Assembly: GCA_014905825.1 (NCBI GenBank)
Contig: JACGCN010000045.1
Location: forward strand, 124,001 to 188,000
DNA: 64,000 bases
Source: Lyophyllum atratum
Taxonomy: Eukaryota; Basidiomycota; Agaricomycetes; Agaricales; Lyophyllaceae
Reading direction: 5' to 3'
Of this stretch, positions 48,068-58,876 are shown one piece after another. Below the pieces are notes generated by a model. That model saw only the letters and a list, made by a program, of their open reading frames with translations. It made no database searches and was not told the origin of the DNA. Numbering within the stretch: the stretch's first letter is position 1; the number at the start of each line of letters is the position of its first letter. The position numbers and the translations under genes were made by a program.

Positions 48068-49934
48068 ATGTTGCTTTCTAAAGTTCTCGGTGTCATCGTC
48101 ATCGCTCGCAACGGCGACCGCTACAACTACTACCAGGACCCGATCACCTATGCCGGCTCCAACACCGAGACCACTGCCCTCGGCGTGGTAAGCCCCATTC
48201 GCAGTCCATACCAGACCAGATGCTGATCTTTCTGCGTGTTAGGCCGAGTCCCATCAGCTGGGCTCCCTGCTCCGCGCGACATACTTGGACAGCTCCTCCC
48301 CATCCTACGTCCAGGGCATGCGCTCCGACCTCGTTGACAACAGCGAGATCAAGGCCCGCGTCAAGGCCGGTGTTGAGGGCACGGTCGTCTTCGACTCTGC
48401 CATCGCCCTCCTACAGGGCCTCTTCCCGCCTAACCCCAACAACAGGATTAAACTTGCTAACGACACCACCGTCGTCGCCCCTCTTGGCGGATACCAGTAT
48501 GTCCCAGGTATGTGCCATGCATTGTGTTTCGGTGGGACAGCGAATTAAGAGGCTCTACAGTCGAGACGGTCGAACCCGGCAACGATAGGTCTTTGGAGAG
48601 CTGGACTAACTGCCCGGTATACATTCTGTCCGATCGCTCTTCGACTCGTACCTGACACATGTTACAGGCCTTCGAGAAACACACGAAGAACTTCTATAAC
48701 TCTCAGGAATTTAAGGACAAGGCAAAGGATGCTCAGCCCTTCTTCAAGGCTGTGAAGGATTACGTCTTCGGTCGCCCCACTACTTTGGAGAACGCTGTAT
48801 GTCTTACCCGATCCCGCATCCATTCCCATACTAATTTGCCTTTACCTGTAGTACAACGTGAGTTACAAGATTCTTGAGCATACAAGTATGATCCTAACAT
48901 TGCGATAGCTCTACGACTACATAAACACCGAACTTATCCACAACAAGACTTATGCTTACCGTCTCCCACCCACTCTCATTGAACAAGCCCACAGCCTCGC
49001 CAACTTCCACGAAGATGGTGTCTTCTCTGATAAGGACATAATGGGCGTTGGCAACAGTTCGTCGTTCTTGACTACGTTTTGATCGAGCATTACTAACAGT
49101 CGCTCTTTAGTTGCCGGTCGCACCCTCTTGCACACAATCCTTACTTCTCTCGAGCGCATCGCATTCAACGGCGATCCTCTGCAGTTCCTCCTAGTCCAGA
49201 CCACCTACCAGCCACTCATTTCCTTCCTTCATCAGACCGGCATCACCGACGAGCATCCCGAGTTCAAAGGCATTCGTAAGTCTCAATCCTCGTATCTACC
49301 CGCGGTATCTGATAGCGAATTTATACAGCTAATTACTCCTCCGCCATCGCCATCGAACTCCGCCGTGGTAATCCCCCCGACGTCCGCGACTTCCTCCGCA
49401 TCAGGTTCAGGAACGGGACCGCCAGCCGCTTCCAGGACGTCCACGTCTTCGGCCACCATGCTGACATCCCCTTGACCGAATTCATCTACCGTGCTGAAGT
49501 ACGCACCTCTTCCACTACCCTTCCATCCCCCTGAACCCCGTCCTGACTCGTCCAACTTACAGAATGCCGCCATCACCAGCAATAAGCAGTGGAAAGAAGT
49601 CTGCAGTGGCAGCTCCATCACCTCTGCCGGCATATTCTCGCTCCCCGAGAACACCGGCGCCAACACCCAAGCCGCCTTCACTGGCGCCTTCGCGTTCGTC
49701 GGCCTCCTCGCACTCTTCCTCGCCGCCAAGCTCGTCAAGCGCTCCCGCGCGCGCGCACGCGAAGCCCGCCTTAGACTCCCTGGTGATGAGGTGAGTGAAG
49801 TCGCGATCAATTACGGTGCCATCCCCATCCCGCGCGAGAGGGCGGAAGCACAGTTCTACGCGAGAGAAGGGGATCCGCCGATCCCGTTCGCTGCGGTGGC
49901 GCAGTACCCGGAGCAGATGCGGTGGATCGTCTGA
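48068..49934 (+). CDS. Histidine-phosphatase-superfamily membrane protein, probable pseudoenzyme
   Basis: Multi-exon gene in the phosphoglycerate mutase/acid phosphatase fold. The N-terminus MLLSKVLGVIVIARNGDRYN holds the position of the catalytic RHG, but the codons read CGC AAC GGC, so the phospho-accepting His is Asn. Next are TYAGSNTETTALGVAESHQL and LLRATYLDSSSPSYV, GGYQYVPVETVEPGNDRSLE, KHTKNFYNSQEFKDKAKDAQ and TLIEQAHSLANFHEDGVFSD. FRIRFRNGTASRFQDV precedes FGHHADIPLTEFIYRAENAA, where classical acid phosphatases have an HD pair. A C-terminal helix (GAFAFVGLLALFLAAKLVKR) anchors it, with a polar cytosolic tail ending EQMRWIV. Signal peptide weak. Loss of both catalytic motifs suggests a binding or structural role. 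Confidence 0.85.
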
Positions 49935-50786
49935 GTCTCATTCGGAACTTGCGGGGATGGTGATGGGGGTTGGGCCGTGTGTCTTGACGATACGCGGGAG
50001 TGCTTACTGTGTTTTGACTCTGCAGAACTTCAGCGTCAATGTTCCCGATATGGAGAAGAGGAGGCTGATCTAGACACCCGGAGCGGAGTGTCTCGTTTGC
50101 TCTCGAAGGACAGCTTGATCTAAGAAGTACCTACCTACCCCCGCTATTCTCTTTGCTATCGCTTGTTGTATACTAAATGGCCCAGAGCACAGTCTTTGTT
50201 AGCTTCCATGTTCTTGTATTTATGTAAAACCAGGCTTTCTCTACCTCATGTTCGTTTGTCTTCTTGAAGAGGCATCGTGGATTTGTCCTTCGAGGTTCTG
50301 CAAAGGCACAGTGAGCATCTTGGGACCCTAAGGCGGCAGGAAGGCTCGTCTCCTCCTGAAGCAAAGCTCAGCTTCACTTGAGTCATGGGCCGCCAGAATG
50401 TTTGCGGTGTCTCTTGCATGTGGCATGTGAGGCTTATATTCATTCAACGTCAACTCCTTGTTTCGGGTGTGTGCTCCTCGTCATGTGTTTGCGGGCATTG
50501 TGCGGTAGTCTCCTTATTGCCTCCGCCAATCCACTCCCCCGTAACAGCGGTTGAACAGAGCTCTGTCACAGTCTTATTTCGTTGCAGATATTACAAAGAC
50601 GAGATCATGTAGGGTGTAGGTCGTGCTCTAGGAGTATATCAAGTGATGTAAGGAAACTAAAGGTCCAAAATCGTAACATCGTAACGTCCATCTCTCCCCC
50701 CGGTGAGTCCATACCAAGTCCAGATTTCGCTAAGTACCGATCAACGAACCGGGACTCGCCAGTTGTGGTAAGCGCTAAATGCTCCT
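49935..50786. other. Intergenic between convergent genes
   Basis: 3' flanks only. No supported gene. Confidence 0.4.
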
Positions 50787-51513
50787 TCAAAGCAACGCGG
50801 GAACGAGTCCGGCGAAGATGGTAACCACGATCGCACCAAAGCTCACACCAAAAGACACCGCTGAGTTCCCTCCAGGGCTTTGGCCGCCTGTGGTATCTGC
50901 GCTGGTGGTCGGACTCGACGTCGGGATCGTGGGGGTGACAACACTGCTGGGAGCCGGGGAAACGGTAACAGTGACTGTGCAGGCTATGGGGGTGCCCGTT
51001 GCACTGCCGGTTACACTACTCGCTGTGGAGGTCACTGTGGTGCTAGTGCTGGTGAAGGTGGGAACGGTAGTGGCACCGGGACTGCTGCTAGTGACAGTGG
51101 TGACCTGACGGCGGCGGAAATCGAGGGTAGTCTCGATCTCGCTTTCCGTTGTCCGGGTGCCGGAGGGTCGTGGCGACGGGGTGGAGATCGACGTACTCGA
51201 TGTCGAGGTGTCCCCAAGCACAGTGGTTGCTGACCCAGTGGCAGTTCCGTCAACAGCGACCGTCACCGTCACGCAAAATGGCTCATCGGTGGTGGGGCTA
51301 GGGAAGGTGGTGGTGGTCAACAAAACGCTTGTTGGCGTGTTGGTCACAGTCTGTGCACTGGTCCTATTAGCATCACAAAAATAATGTTAGCATGGTGTTG
51401 AGAGGCGCCTCGACGAGTACGCACACAGTACTAGTGGTAGTGGCTGCTTGAGGCATAGCATTGACAGCGGCAAAGAGCGCCAGGAAAGTCAAAGAAGAGA
51501 AAGCGGATTTCAT
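50787..51513 (-). CDS. Secreted GPI-anchored Thr/Ser-rich surface protein
   Basis: Two exons. The first (51513 to about 51430) encodes the signal peptide MKSAFSSLTFLALFAAVNAM and PQAATTTSTV. A gtgcgt donor and aatag acceptor continue the frame with TSAQTVTNTPTSVLLTTTTF. The body is mostly Thr, Ser, Val and Pro, suited to O-mannosylation. Two short Cys motifs, EPFCVTVTVAVDGTATGS and IACTVTVTVSPAPSS, look like diverged internal copies. The end GGNSAVSFGVSFGAIVVTIF with AGLVPALL is a GPI-attachment signal (small omega residues, then a hydrophobic tail). Likely a cell-wall or plasma-membrane mucin-like protein. No enzymatic domain. Confidence 0.78.
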
Positions 51514-52743
51514 CGTTACTGAGATAGTCGGTTTGGGGTGACAGACTCGTTGGTGAAGAGACTGCCTGTTTTATGGAGACGTTGACCTAGTGACGACACT
51601 GAAGAAGTCAGAAAAGAAATTCGGGGTACGGCCTTAAAAGCCCAAATCAACGCGCAGTCCGCGAGGCAGTGTATTGGACACATGTTGTAGTCCGTTGCGG
51701 CTCAAACACGCCGCCATGTCATCTCTTGAAAGGGGATAATGTACATCATGATCGAGGAAGATCAACGAAACTCGTAAGGAATGACGTTACCCTTATGCCT
51801 TCAGCCTCTTGCAAGAGCTCTCGCAATCAGCAGGGCTCAGTTACAGGCTTAATTGTTAGAAGTAAGGTCGACATAAGGTCACCGCAAAGCACCCGTGGAC
51901 GAAGACGATTGGGATTCCACTGGATGTCCTAAGCGATGCCGCATGCGGACCAAACTTGGCTGTGCTCCGTGAGTTAGCTGATTAGATTGATCTTTGAAAG
52001 ATCAAACCAAATAACTGAGATAATCTGATAGCGTACTTGATTCGAAAGCCGCGAGAGACCAAGTGCACGTCAAGCGTTGGTCAAGCGTGGAGCGAAAATC
52101 CACTTGAGGCATGATTTGCTTAGCCCTTCCCTCACATGCATTAGGTCTCCCGGGCTCGTTGCGCCGCCAGTTCATATCAAACCAACTTCTTCGATTCTTG
52201 TTCCTCATCAGAGCAGTCCAAGGCCTCTTGACCGCGAGCACTGCGAACGAAGTTAGGATCTGTCGACGGGCTCCCATCACAATGTCTTTACGCGAAGTCC
52301 CCTACAATACCCTGATACCTGCTGTCTGCTTTCAATATCCAATGGATACCCTGACCTCGCACAGCTCGACAGGCAGCAGGCGGAGGCAGCAGCGAATGAC
52401 TTGGTATAGCAAAGGTATGTCTGCCGCTATGCTTCTTTCAGTATCTTATTTGACTGAAGTAAGCTCTCCAACCCTATTCTCGTGACACAGGATCTCCGCG
52501 ATGGACGCCTGACCTACCCACTCGGAATTTACTCCAATACGGCCTATACTGACCATCGTCAATGTCCGCGTAGTTATATTGAAGACTTGTTTCAAAACTT
52601 CCGAGAAGACGTGTGCTTCTCCGAAAATGACATGATCGGTGTTGGGGACAGCTCGTCCAATATACCTCTTTTGGCCCATCATTATTGCTTGCACACGAGG
52701 TGGCACCGGCGCACACACCTCCCCACACCGCTGGCAGCGTCGC
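51514..52743. other. Intergenic, no supported gene
   Basis: Promoter of the GPI protein, then unassigned sequence up to the AT-rich repeat. Short open stretches at 52111-52485 and 52482-52754 (+) carry no recognisable motifs. Confidence 0.35.
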
Positions 52744-53190
52744 GTGTTTCTTGAGAAACACCGGCAAAGAAAAATGATTTAGCTCTTAGATTAATGTACA
52801 TTTAGAAACAATTTAAATATATTTTGATAACCACTTAACAAACACGCAACCTGTTTTCTAAGTGGTCCTCGAAAAGCACAAAGCGTGTATCACGAATGTT
52901 TCTTAAGAAACACTTAGAAACCACCTCATGTGGTTTCTTTGTGTTTCTTGAAAAATATTTTGTATTCATCGGAAGATGCACTGAACGAACTACTTAATAT
53001 GTACTTTTTTGTGTTTCCCTATAAATAGTCATCGTGTTTCTGAAGAAACACGCAAAGAAACACGAAAGATGTTTCTAAAAATACAGTCATTTATAAATAT
53101 CTTACCTGGTTCTTAAGAAAGACTTGAATATACACTCATCGTGCCGCTCATCGACTCGATGAGCGGGCGCTCTGTGTGTCGCTCAGCGAC
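52744..53190. repeat. AT-rich block with repeated GTGTTTCTnnAGAAACAC palindromes
   Basis: The palindrome occurs at 52744-52761 (centre tg), 52897-52912 (centre ta, arms 7 bp) and 53034-53051 (centre ga). Many single half-sites TTTCTAAG/AGAAACAC lie between. At the right end CCGCTCATCGA-C-TCGATGAGCGG (about 53145-53167) and GTCGCT-C-AGCGAC form two more hairpins. The base composition differs sharply from the flanks. This looks like the end or subterminal region of a DNA transposon or a MITE; I cannot fix its borders. Confidence 0.6.
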
Positions 53191-53230
53191 GAGCTGAAAC
53201 TCGCAGGATAATAAAGGCGTCAGGTTGCGG

Positions 53231-53270
53231 AGTAAATGTAAATTGCACGAGTACATAGATACAGTAAGTA
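53231..53270. repeat. Direct repeat copy A (about 40 bp)
   Basis: GTAAATGTAAATTGCACGAG, followed by TACATAGATACAGTAAGTA. It pairs with 54160-54200, same orientation, with a few mismatches and a 1-bp gap. Confidence 0.5.
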
Positions 53271-54118
53271 ACGACCTTCACCCACCCGATCTCATCCGCA
53301 TCATAACTGTTCATCTCCCCCTTCCTCATCGTCAGCGTCTGCACCACCGATCCCGCGTACTCCTCCTTCATCAGCACCGTGCACTCCTCAATCGGCTCCA
53401 GCATCCTCCCTTTCGCCTCAGGGTCCGGATCGGGGATCATGACGGCCTTGGGCGCCCGACACCGAGCTGGAAGCCCTCGCGGCGGAGCGTTTCGAGGAGG
53501 ACGCCGAGGTGCAGAACGCCGCGCCCGCGCAGCTCGAGGGACTCGGAGGTGGGGCCGGGGAGGACGTGAGGGCGACGTTGGTTTCGGCTTCTTTGTAGAT
53601 GCGTTCCCGGATGAGTTGTAAGGTTAGCTGGGTGCCTTCTTGGCCGGCGAGGGGAGATTCGTTGGCGTGCACGAATATGGAGATCGTGATTCGTAGGGGG
53701 GTCGATGGGTGTTGACTATAGTAGGAGTAGTTCGTTAGGGACCAACCGTTGCGCGAGAGGGGTAGGGAGAACTCACTGGTAGGGGTTAAGGCCCGTCTTC
53801 GCTCCATCCTTCGGGGTGGACGAGTGTCACGTTGACTCCGCCGTTCTTGATACCAGCGATGCTGACGATTTCCTCTGCACCCGCCACATCCTTCTCCGTC
53901 CGATCCAACCCCTTCCGACCGTAGATCAGAGACCTAAATCCATGTCTCAAATGCGCTGGCTCCAGAACTCTATCGAAACGTGGACGAACTTCAGAGGACT
54001 TGATGGCGGTGACATGGATAGACTGATCATAAGTAGGCGCTTGAGGCCTGTGCAGCGTGCTCGCCTCTCCCACACACTCACGTGATCCTGGCGTTGGGCC
54101 GCCTGGAAAGACGCTCAA
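53262..54118 (-). pseudogene. Broken C-terminal part of a TypA/BipA-type translational GTPase
   Basis: On the minus strand the pieces read YGRKGLDRTEKDVAGAEEIV with SIAGIKNGGVNVTLVHPEGW (domain II), then HANESPLAGQEGTQLTLQLI and RERIYKEAETNVAL, LELRGRGVLHLGVLLETLRR and EGFQLGVG, and MLEPIEECTVLMKEEYAGSV with VQTLTMRKGEM. These are in the order of TypA/BipA domains II to V. The reading frame shifts at least three times (near 53675, 53560 and 53445) and has a TAA after GWSEDGP. The GTP-binding domain and the C-terminal end are absent. The intact family is a ribosome-associated stress GTPase of bacteria and organelles. It lies between the Tnp2 transposase and the palindrome block. Confidence 0.75.
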
Positions 54119-54138
54119 AGACGCTCAAAGACGCTCAT
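54107..54138. repeat. Short tandem repeat, unit AAAGACGCTC
   Basis: Three consecutive copies of a 10-bp unit, at the upstream edge of the TypA fragment. Confidence 0.6.
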
Positions 54139-54159
54139 CGTTCCCTCATTGTTTCGCGA

Positions 54160-54200
54160 AGTGAATGTAATTGCGCGAGCACACATATATGCAGTAAGTA
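54160..54200. repeat. Direct repeat copy B (about 40 bp)
   Basis: GTGAATGTAATTGCGCGAGC, followed by ACACATATATGCAGTAAGTA. A diverged copy of 53231-53270. Together the copies bracket the TypA fragment. Confidence 0.5.
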
Positions 54201-54207
54201 CTCATGA

Positions 54208-57200
54208 CTACAAGATCTGCGAGATTATATCAGCGTGAGTAGAAAGCAACAAAGCATACAGAACTTACACGAGATAACGAAATGACGACGACTACGTCTT
54301 TACCCTCTTCCCATTGAGGCAATGCACACTTGGCAAAGTGCACATCAACATCGGAGAGCCTCTTGACTTTAATCGCAGGATTGAGGCGACTGCTCCAAAT
54401 TCGTGCTCTCAGATAGGGGTATTGCATGTACGGGTCGAAAGCGATGTTTGCAGACTCGTGAGGTCGTACAACAAGCCAAGTTCCTTGCAATTTAGGATCC
54501 AAAGGAGGACCTTTCGAGCGGTCCTTGGGTTCCGAGAACTCGATGATTTTCTGGATCGAGTAGGGAAGATGGTCGTTCCTGAAGAACACACCACTGTTTC
54601 CTTCGTGTTTTGTATATGTTGAATAAACAAATCCGTGCTTTCGAACGTAGCTCCCGTATTTGGCACGATGCGGAATGGAAATCGAGGTCCCAAGGATCTG
54701 TTCAAAGGCAGCACGATGGTCCGAGTCAAGGTTTCGATCTGCCCCACGGAAGGCCTGGTCATCGTCATCCAAGTCCCAATCATCCGAGGCACCGTCGAGA
54801 GGCATGAGGGCGTCGGAAGCTAAGGAATTGCGGCCTTGCGGTCGTACCATATTTTCGAACACGCCTTGACACATGCGAATTGCCTCCGGTGTAGTATCTT
54901 TACGGAATAACGCCCTAAAGTTGCAAGATTTATGCCAACTACGTCCGATGGTTTCCTCATATTCCCCTATCTTTGGGTAAGGGAGGGTAAAACAACTATA
55001 GAATTTTGACTTACCAGGTTTATAGTTGGTTGAAAGCCGCTGGAGCATGCCAATTGTTCGTTCAAATGGGAAAGTCCACCATCCATAAGTAGGGCCATAC
55101 ATTATTAGGAATTCTTGGATGTGCATCGCCATGTGGTGATTCGGATGAGGCTTGTACTCCGGAAAGATTCTCGTCAGCTCCCGACGATATTCGGTGATCA
55201 GCTTTAGATACTCCTCGGCATGGGCGGATGACGTCGTTCGGCTGGTAGCTACGGCGACGGCAGAAGAAAGGAGCATGGTAAGGTGAAGCAGTTCACGGCG
55301 TCTACCGGCAGAGTTCTGATCAACCTTAGACCACAGCCGGATCAACGTCACTGGGAGGTAAACAGATGATATGGTGCGCCACTGGTCCGACTTCAACTTT
55401 GGCCCCGAGGCCGCCAGAGTCGTCGTCACAGGGGAAACCCACGAGGGCTTGATTACTGACTTCAAATCGGCATCAAGTTCGGCCAACTCCTGCTTGGTGA
55501 GAACACAGCCGGCCAACAGCTCAAACGGATCAGGGTCATCCGGTAACTGTTGAAGGCGCTGTGCCCGTGGTTAATGGAGGATTCCAGAGAAATTGATAAT
55601 TGAACATACCCATGCCATTATGAACGATGCGATATCTGACTTCGTATGTTTCCCCTCCGGTGGAGGTGGTGGAAGGCAAGCGACGCCGCGAGCGATGTAG
55701 GACAGAGATGCGACGTGCCCTAAGTTTGCAAGGGACTCGACAGCCTTCTCGAAGTTGTCACCTTTGGGATTGTCAAAGGTGAAAGGGCGATCAAGCCGGT
55801 TCAGAAGGCGCCTTAGCGAATCTAGTTCTGTCTCCTGTGTCGGGAGAGGATTGTCGGGGACTTTGAGGGCGGCAATTCTCTTTTTTACCCGTATCTCTGT
55901 CCCTGACTGTGCCCTCGGGTTGGATTCAATACCGAGGATGCCGTGAACGTGCTCCTTGACAATGCCCAAGAAGAGGCAATGCATAGGATCGACCACCAAG
56001 AAGTTAGATGGCTCGTAGTAGGGAAGCCTTAAGAATTCAGAAATGCGAATTCCCGTGGAAGAGGCGGAGCTATCTGCATTCTCCTTAGTGGCGGCCGTCA
56101 CGTATCGATCCGAGTATTTACGATGCTCGTCCGTTGTGCGCCAACGCCAAGAGCCATAATCATAATTCCATAGGCCCTGCTTTTCCAGATTGAACCAGCA
56201 GCGAGAGCAGCAATACTTTTGAGTCGCTCCAGTAAACCCCCCGATCTTCCGTGCTCCGAGGAGATCACAGATGACAAGGATGATCGCACAAAGTACGAGT
56301 CGCCCGCCCTCGTGCATGGAGGTTCGATCAAAAGACACCCCGTTCCAAAGCTCCAGGAATGTGTCAACGAGAGGCGCAAGGTACGTGCTGATACGATCGA
56401 GAGGAGGATCCTTGGGGCCTGGAGTGACCTGGATAAACTGATTTTCGGGTTTGTTGCGCTCCTCGATGGGCAGGTTGAGGCAGGATACCGCTATCATGCC
56501 AATCGATGGCCTTTTCCCATTTGCCATGATCCGGAGTGGATTGAAGGAGTCAAAGGCAAGGGCGAAAAGATAGCGACCCGCGGTTTTGCCTCCACACAGA
56601 CTGAAATGTGTCTTCTTGTCTGGTCCCATAAATTCTCGAACAACGGATCCCTCGAAAACATCCCGCAAAATCCCATCACTCGGCACCTTCATCCTCTCCC
56701 ATCCCTTGTCCATCATTTTCTCGCATGTTCGTCGTGAAAGCAATCCCGCCAGCCAATCTTTGAAGTCGAAAACAACGTATTTAGTGTTTAAAAGTCCAGT
56801 CACAGTGACTGAAAATGACTGAACTGTAACTGATCTGTGACTGATAATGACCGGACTTCCAGTCCAGTCGTCCTGGAATGACTGGTGCACCAGTCCAGTT
56901 ATTTTCATAATCTGAAATTCTGCGTAACTGGAAATAACCAGTCACGACCGGTTTGTGACCGGTTATTTTTACATGTACGATATACCACCTTTTAGCCCCG
57001 CCGTAGGGCTTTAGATTGGTTCTTGGGTCAAACAAATCAGATGAGAATTGAATGTGCTATGGCCAAAACAATTTTGGGACATCAAGTTTGGATACAGACT
57101 ATACTAGTCATCTTAATCAGCTCATATCTCAGTCAGATCTTATCAGAATCTCACGATCCAGGGTTCATTCGGAAGCTGGAATAGTACACTACATTATATG

Positions 57201-58589
57201 TGACATGTATAACCGGTTATCGCCGGTTATAACCGGTTTAGGACCGGTTTTCATAAAACCGGTCATAACTGGTCATAGAACTGATTGCGACTGATCGTGA
57301 CTGGTCACCATCAGTCCAGTCCAGTTTTTTGACATCCAGGGCATCACATGTGACCGGTTACAATCCGGTCTCGCCTAATTTGGCCAAAAAACCGGACTTG
57401 ACCTGACTTTAAATCACTAAACGTATTCCTTGATTGGAACATAGATGGTATAGGTCGTGGAGGGCTTGGGGGTTCGAACGATGATGGACTTGGGACGAAC
57501 GAGCAGTTCCCCACAAGTATTACCGCGGCGTTTAAAATTGCATCGGTTTGGATAGCAAGGCACATTGTCCTTTACGAGGTCCGGAAGATGTAGAGCATAG
57601 CAGCTTGGGCAGACAGCATATACTTGTGTCTTCCCTTCGAGATTAAATACGTCCGTGGCTGTGCGGATATCCCGGGGAAAAGACGCGAAGAATTGTCCAA
57701 AATACCAGGGAATTTGATCATTACATGCCGCCATGACAACAGTTTGTATGAGGAACTCGCACATGGAGAACAACCAATGGCTTCCACGGCGGGGAAGGCG
57801 GAATATCAGGCTGCATGCGACAATCATGAAAAAAACCAGCTGCAGGAAGGGGGGTATATTGGCAAGGATGGGCCGGAAATGACGGGCTTAATATGACGAA
57901 CAATTAGATACAAGAAAATGGGTGGGCTTTAAACACTTACCAGTCGCATACGTAGTAATACCAGCCGCTTCATGCGCCTTGCGCTCTGTAGCCCTAGCGG
58001 TTAATACCGCTTCCCAGAGTTTCTGTACACTGAGAATGGTCCCCGAGAGTTTCTGGAGATCCTGATAGGTCTCTTGACGTAGGACAACAACGGCGGGGGT
58101 TTTTACACGGTGCGCAACATATGCAAGGTCCCTTTCCAACGTGGCACTGGCTTTCCTGATCGTGCTGAGCCGGCCAAGAACGTCCTCGGCTGAGGTGTCG
58201 CTTGCTACAGATGGGGTTCCAATACCATTGACGTCGAGTTTAAGGCGCGCAATGGAATCCTTAATCTTGCTAATGGTGTGAACCGAGCGGATTGCCCGAT
58301 CGATCGAATATTGATCAACGCCCTTCAAGGACTTTTCCGCGCCGGGTAACGAAGAAGGATCGGCCCCGCTGGCGTCAAGCTTCGTGAGAGCCTTCTCGAG
58401 TTTGGCGTGGTGGGCAGCGAGAGCCTTCTGTTGTGCAGCCTCCGCCATGGCACGCATCTCGACGTTCCTTTGATCTTGCCGATGGCGTTGAAGGGCCGCT
58501 GAATCCACCATCGCACCCCTTTCCCCACCCATATATTTCTTATCACATCCGTGGACAGTACACACGCATCGACGTGTTTTAACACCCAT
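54208..58589 (-). mobile_element. CACTA/EnSpm-type (Tnp2) transposon, transposase region
   Basis: The span of the transposase gene, including the nested insert at 56781-57420. The terminal CACTA-type inverted repeats of the whole element could not be located, so its true ends are unknown. They may lie beyond the palindrome block at 52.7-53.2 kb on one side and between 58.6 and 60.3 kb on the other. Confidence 0.75.
54208..58589 (-). pseudogene. Tnp2-family transposase, split by a nested insert
   Basis: Exon 1 (58589-57941) begins MGVKTRRCVCTVHGCDKKYM and is helical. Exon 2 (from 57886) has RHFRPILANIPPFLQLVFFM, FNLEGKTQVYAVCPSCYALH and LLVRPKSIIVRTPKPSTTYT, a Cys-containing N-terminal region usual for Tnp2. 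It is then interrupted at KEYV. On the other side, VVFDFKDWLAGLLSRRTCEK resumes in the same frame, with DSFNPLRIMANGKRPSIGMI, SCLNLPIEERNKPENQFIQV, TPGPKDPPLDRISTYLAPLV (the Tnp2 core) and FLVVDPMHCLFLGIVKEHVH. Exon 3 (from 55558) has IKPSWVSPVTTTLAASGPKL, KSDQWRTISSVYLPVTLIRL, PHPNHHMAMHIQEFLIMYGP and TYGWWTFPFERTIGMLQRLS. Apart from the insert, no other lesions were seen, so disruption is recent. The end is either 54230 unspliced or about 54208 spliced. Confidence 0.85.
56781..57420. mobile_element. Nested MITE-like insert, 640 bp, with 6-bp target duplication
   Basis: ACGTAT flanks the insert on both sides (56775-56780 and 57421-57426). The ends are inverted: TTAGTGTTTAAAAGTCCAGT on the left and, reversed, TTAGTGATTTAAAGTCAGGT on the right. 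The left third is packed with AGTCCAGT/GACTG/CCAGTC repeats and the right third with ACCGGT and CCGGTTAT repeats, such as CCGGTTATAACCGGTTTAGG. The middle is not repetitive. There is no open reading frame of note, so it is non-autonomous. Subterminal repeats of this kind are where transposases bind. Confidence 0.85.
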
Positions 58590-58784
58590 GCTGCACGAAG
58601 TCAGCTAAGCTCTTAGCGCATGGGAGACACGCACCTTCGGTGACACTCAAGGGGAGCAACTGGGGGAGGGCTTTAGTGTTTCTGAGGATGTTACAGGAGC
58701 GTAGGATAATCTCGTATCGATATTTCTGATCCTTGTCGTCTTGCTCAATCATGTGATAAGGAAATCCATATGCACATCAAATTC

Positions 58785-58806
58785 AGAACATCATGTATGA
58801 TGTTCT
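58785..58806. repeat. 22-bp palindrome AGAACATCAT-GT-ATGATGTTCT
   Basis: 10-bp perfect arms around a GT centre, between the transposase start and the RING gene stop. Confidence 0.6.
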
Positions 58807-58876
58807 CGTTCTAGGTCACAAGGCCTGCATAACAGTACATGGTAGCGAGAAAAATCCGGATTTTCCGGGGAACTAT

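Noticed and set aside
50779..51384. Open + strand frames rich in Val, Thr and Gly
   Set aside because: Antisense to the Thr/Ser-rich GPI protein, whose strand has signal peptide, intron and GPI signal.
52744..53190. CRISPR-like array
   Set aside because: Repeats are palindromes at irregular spacing in a fungal nuclear context, not direct repeats with unique spacers of even length.
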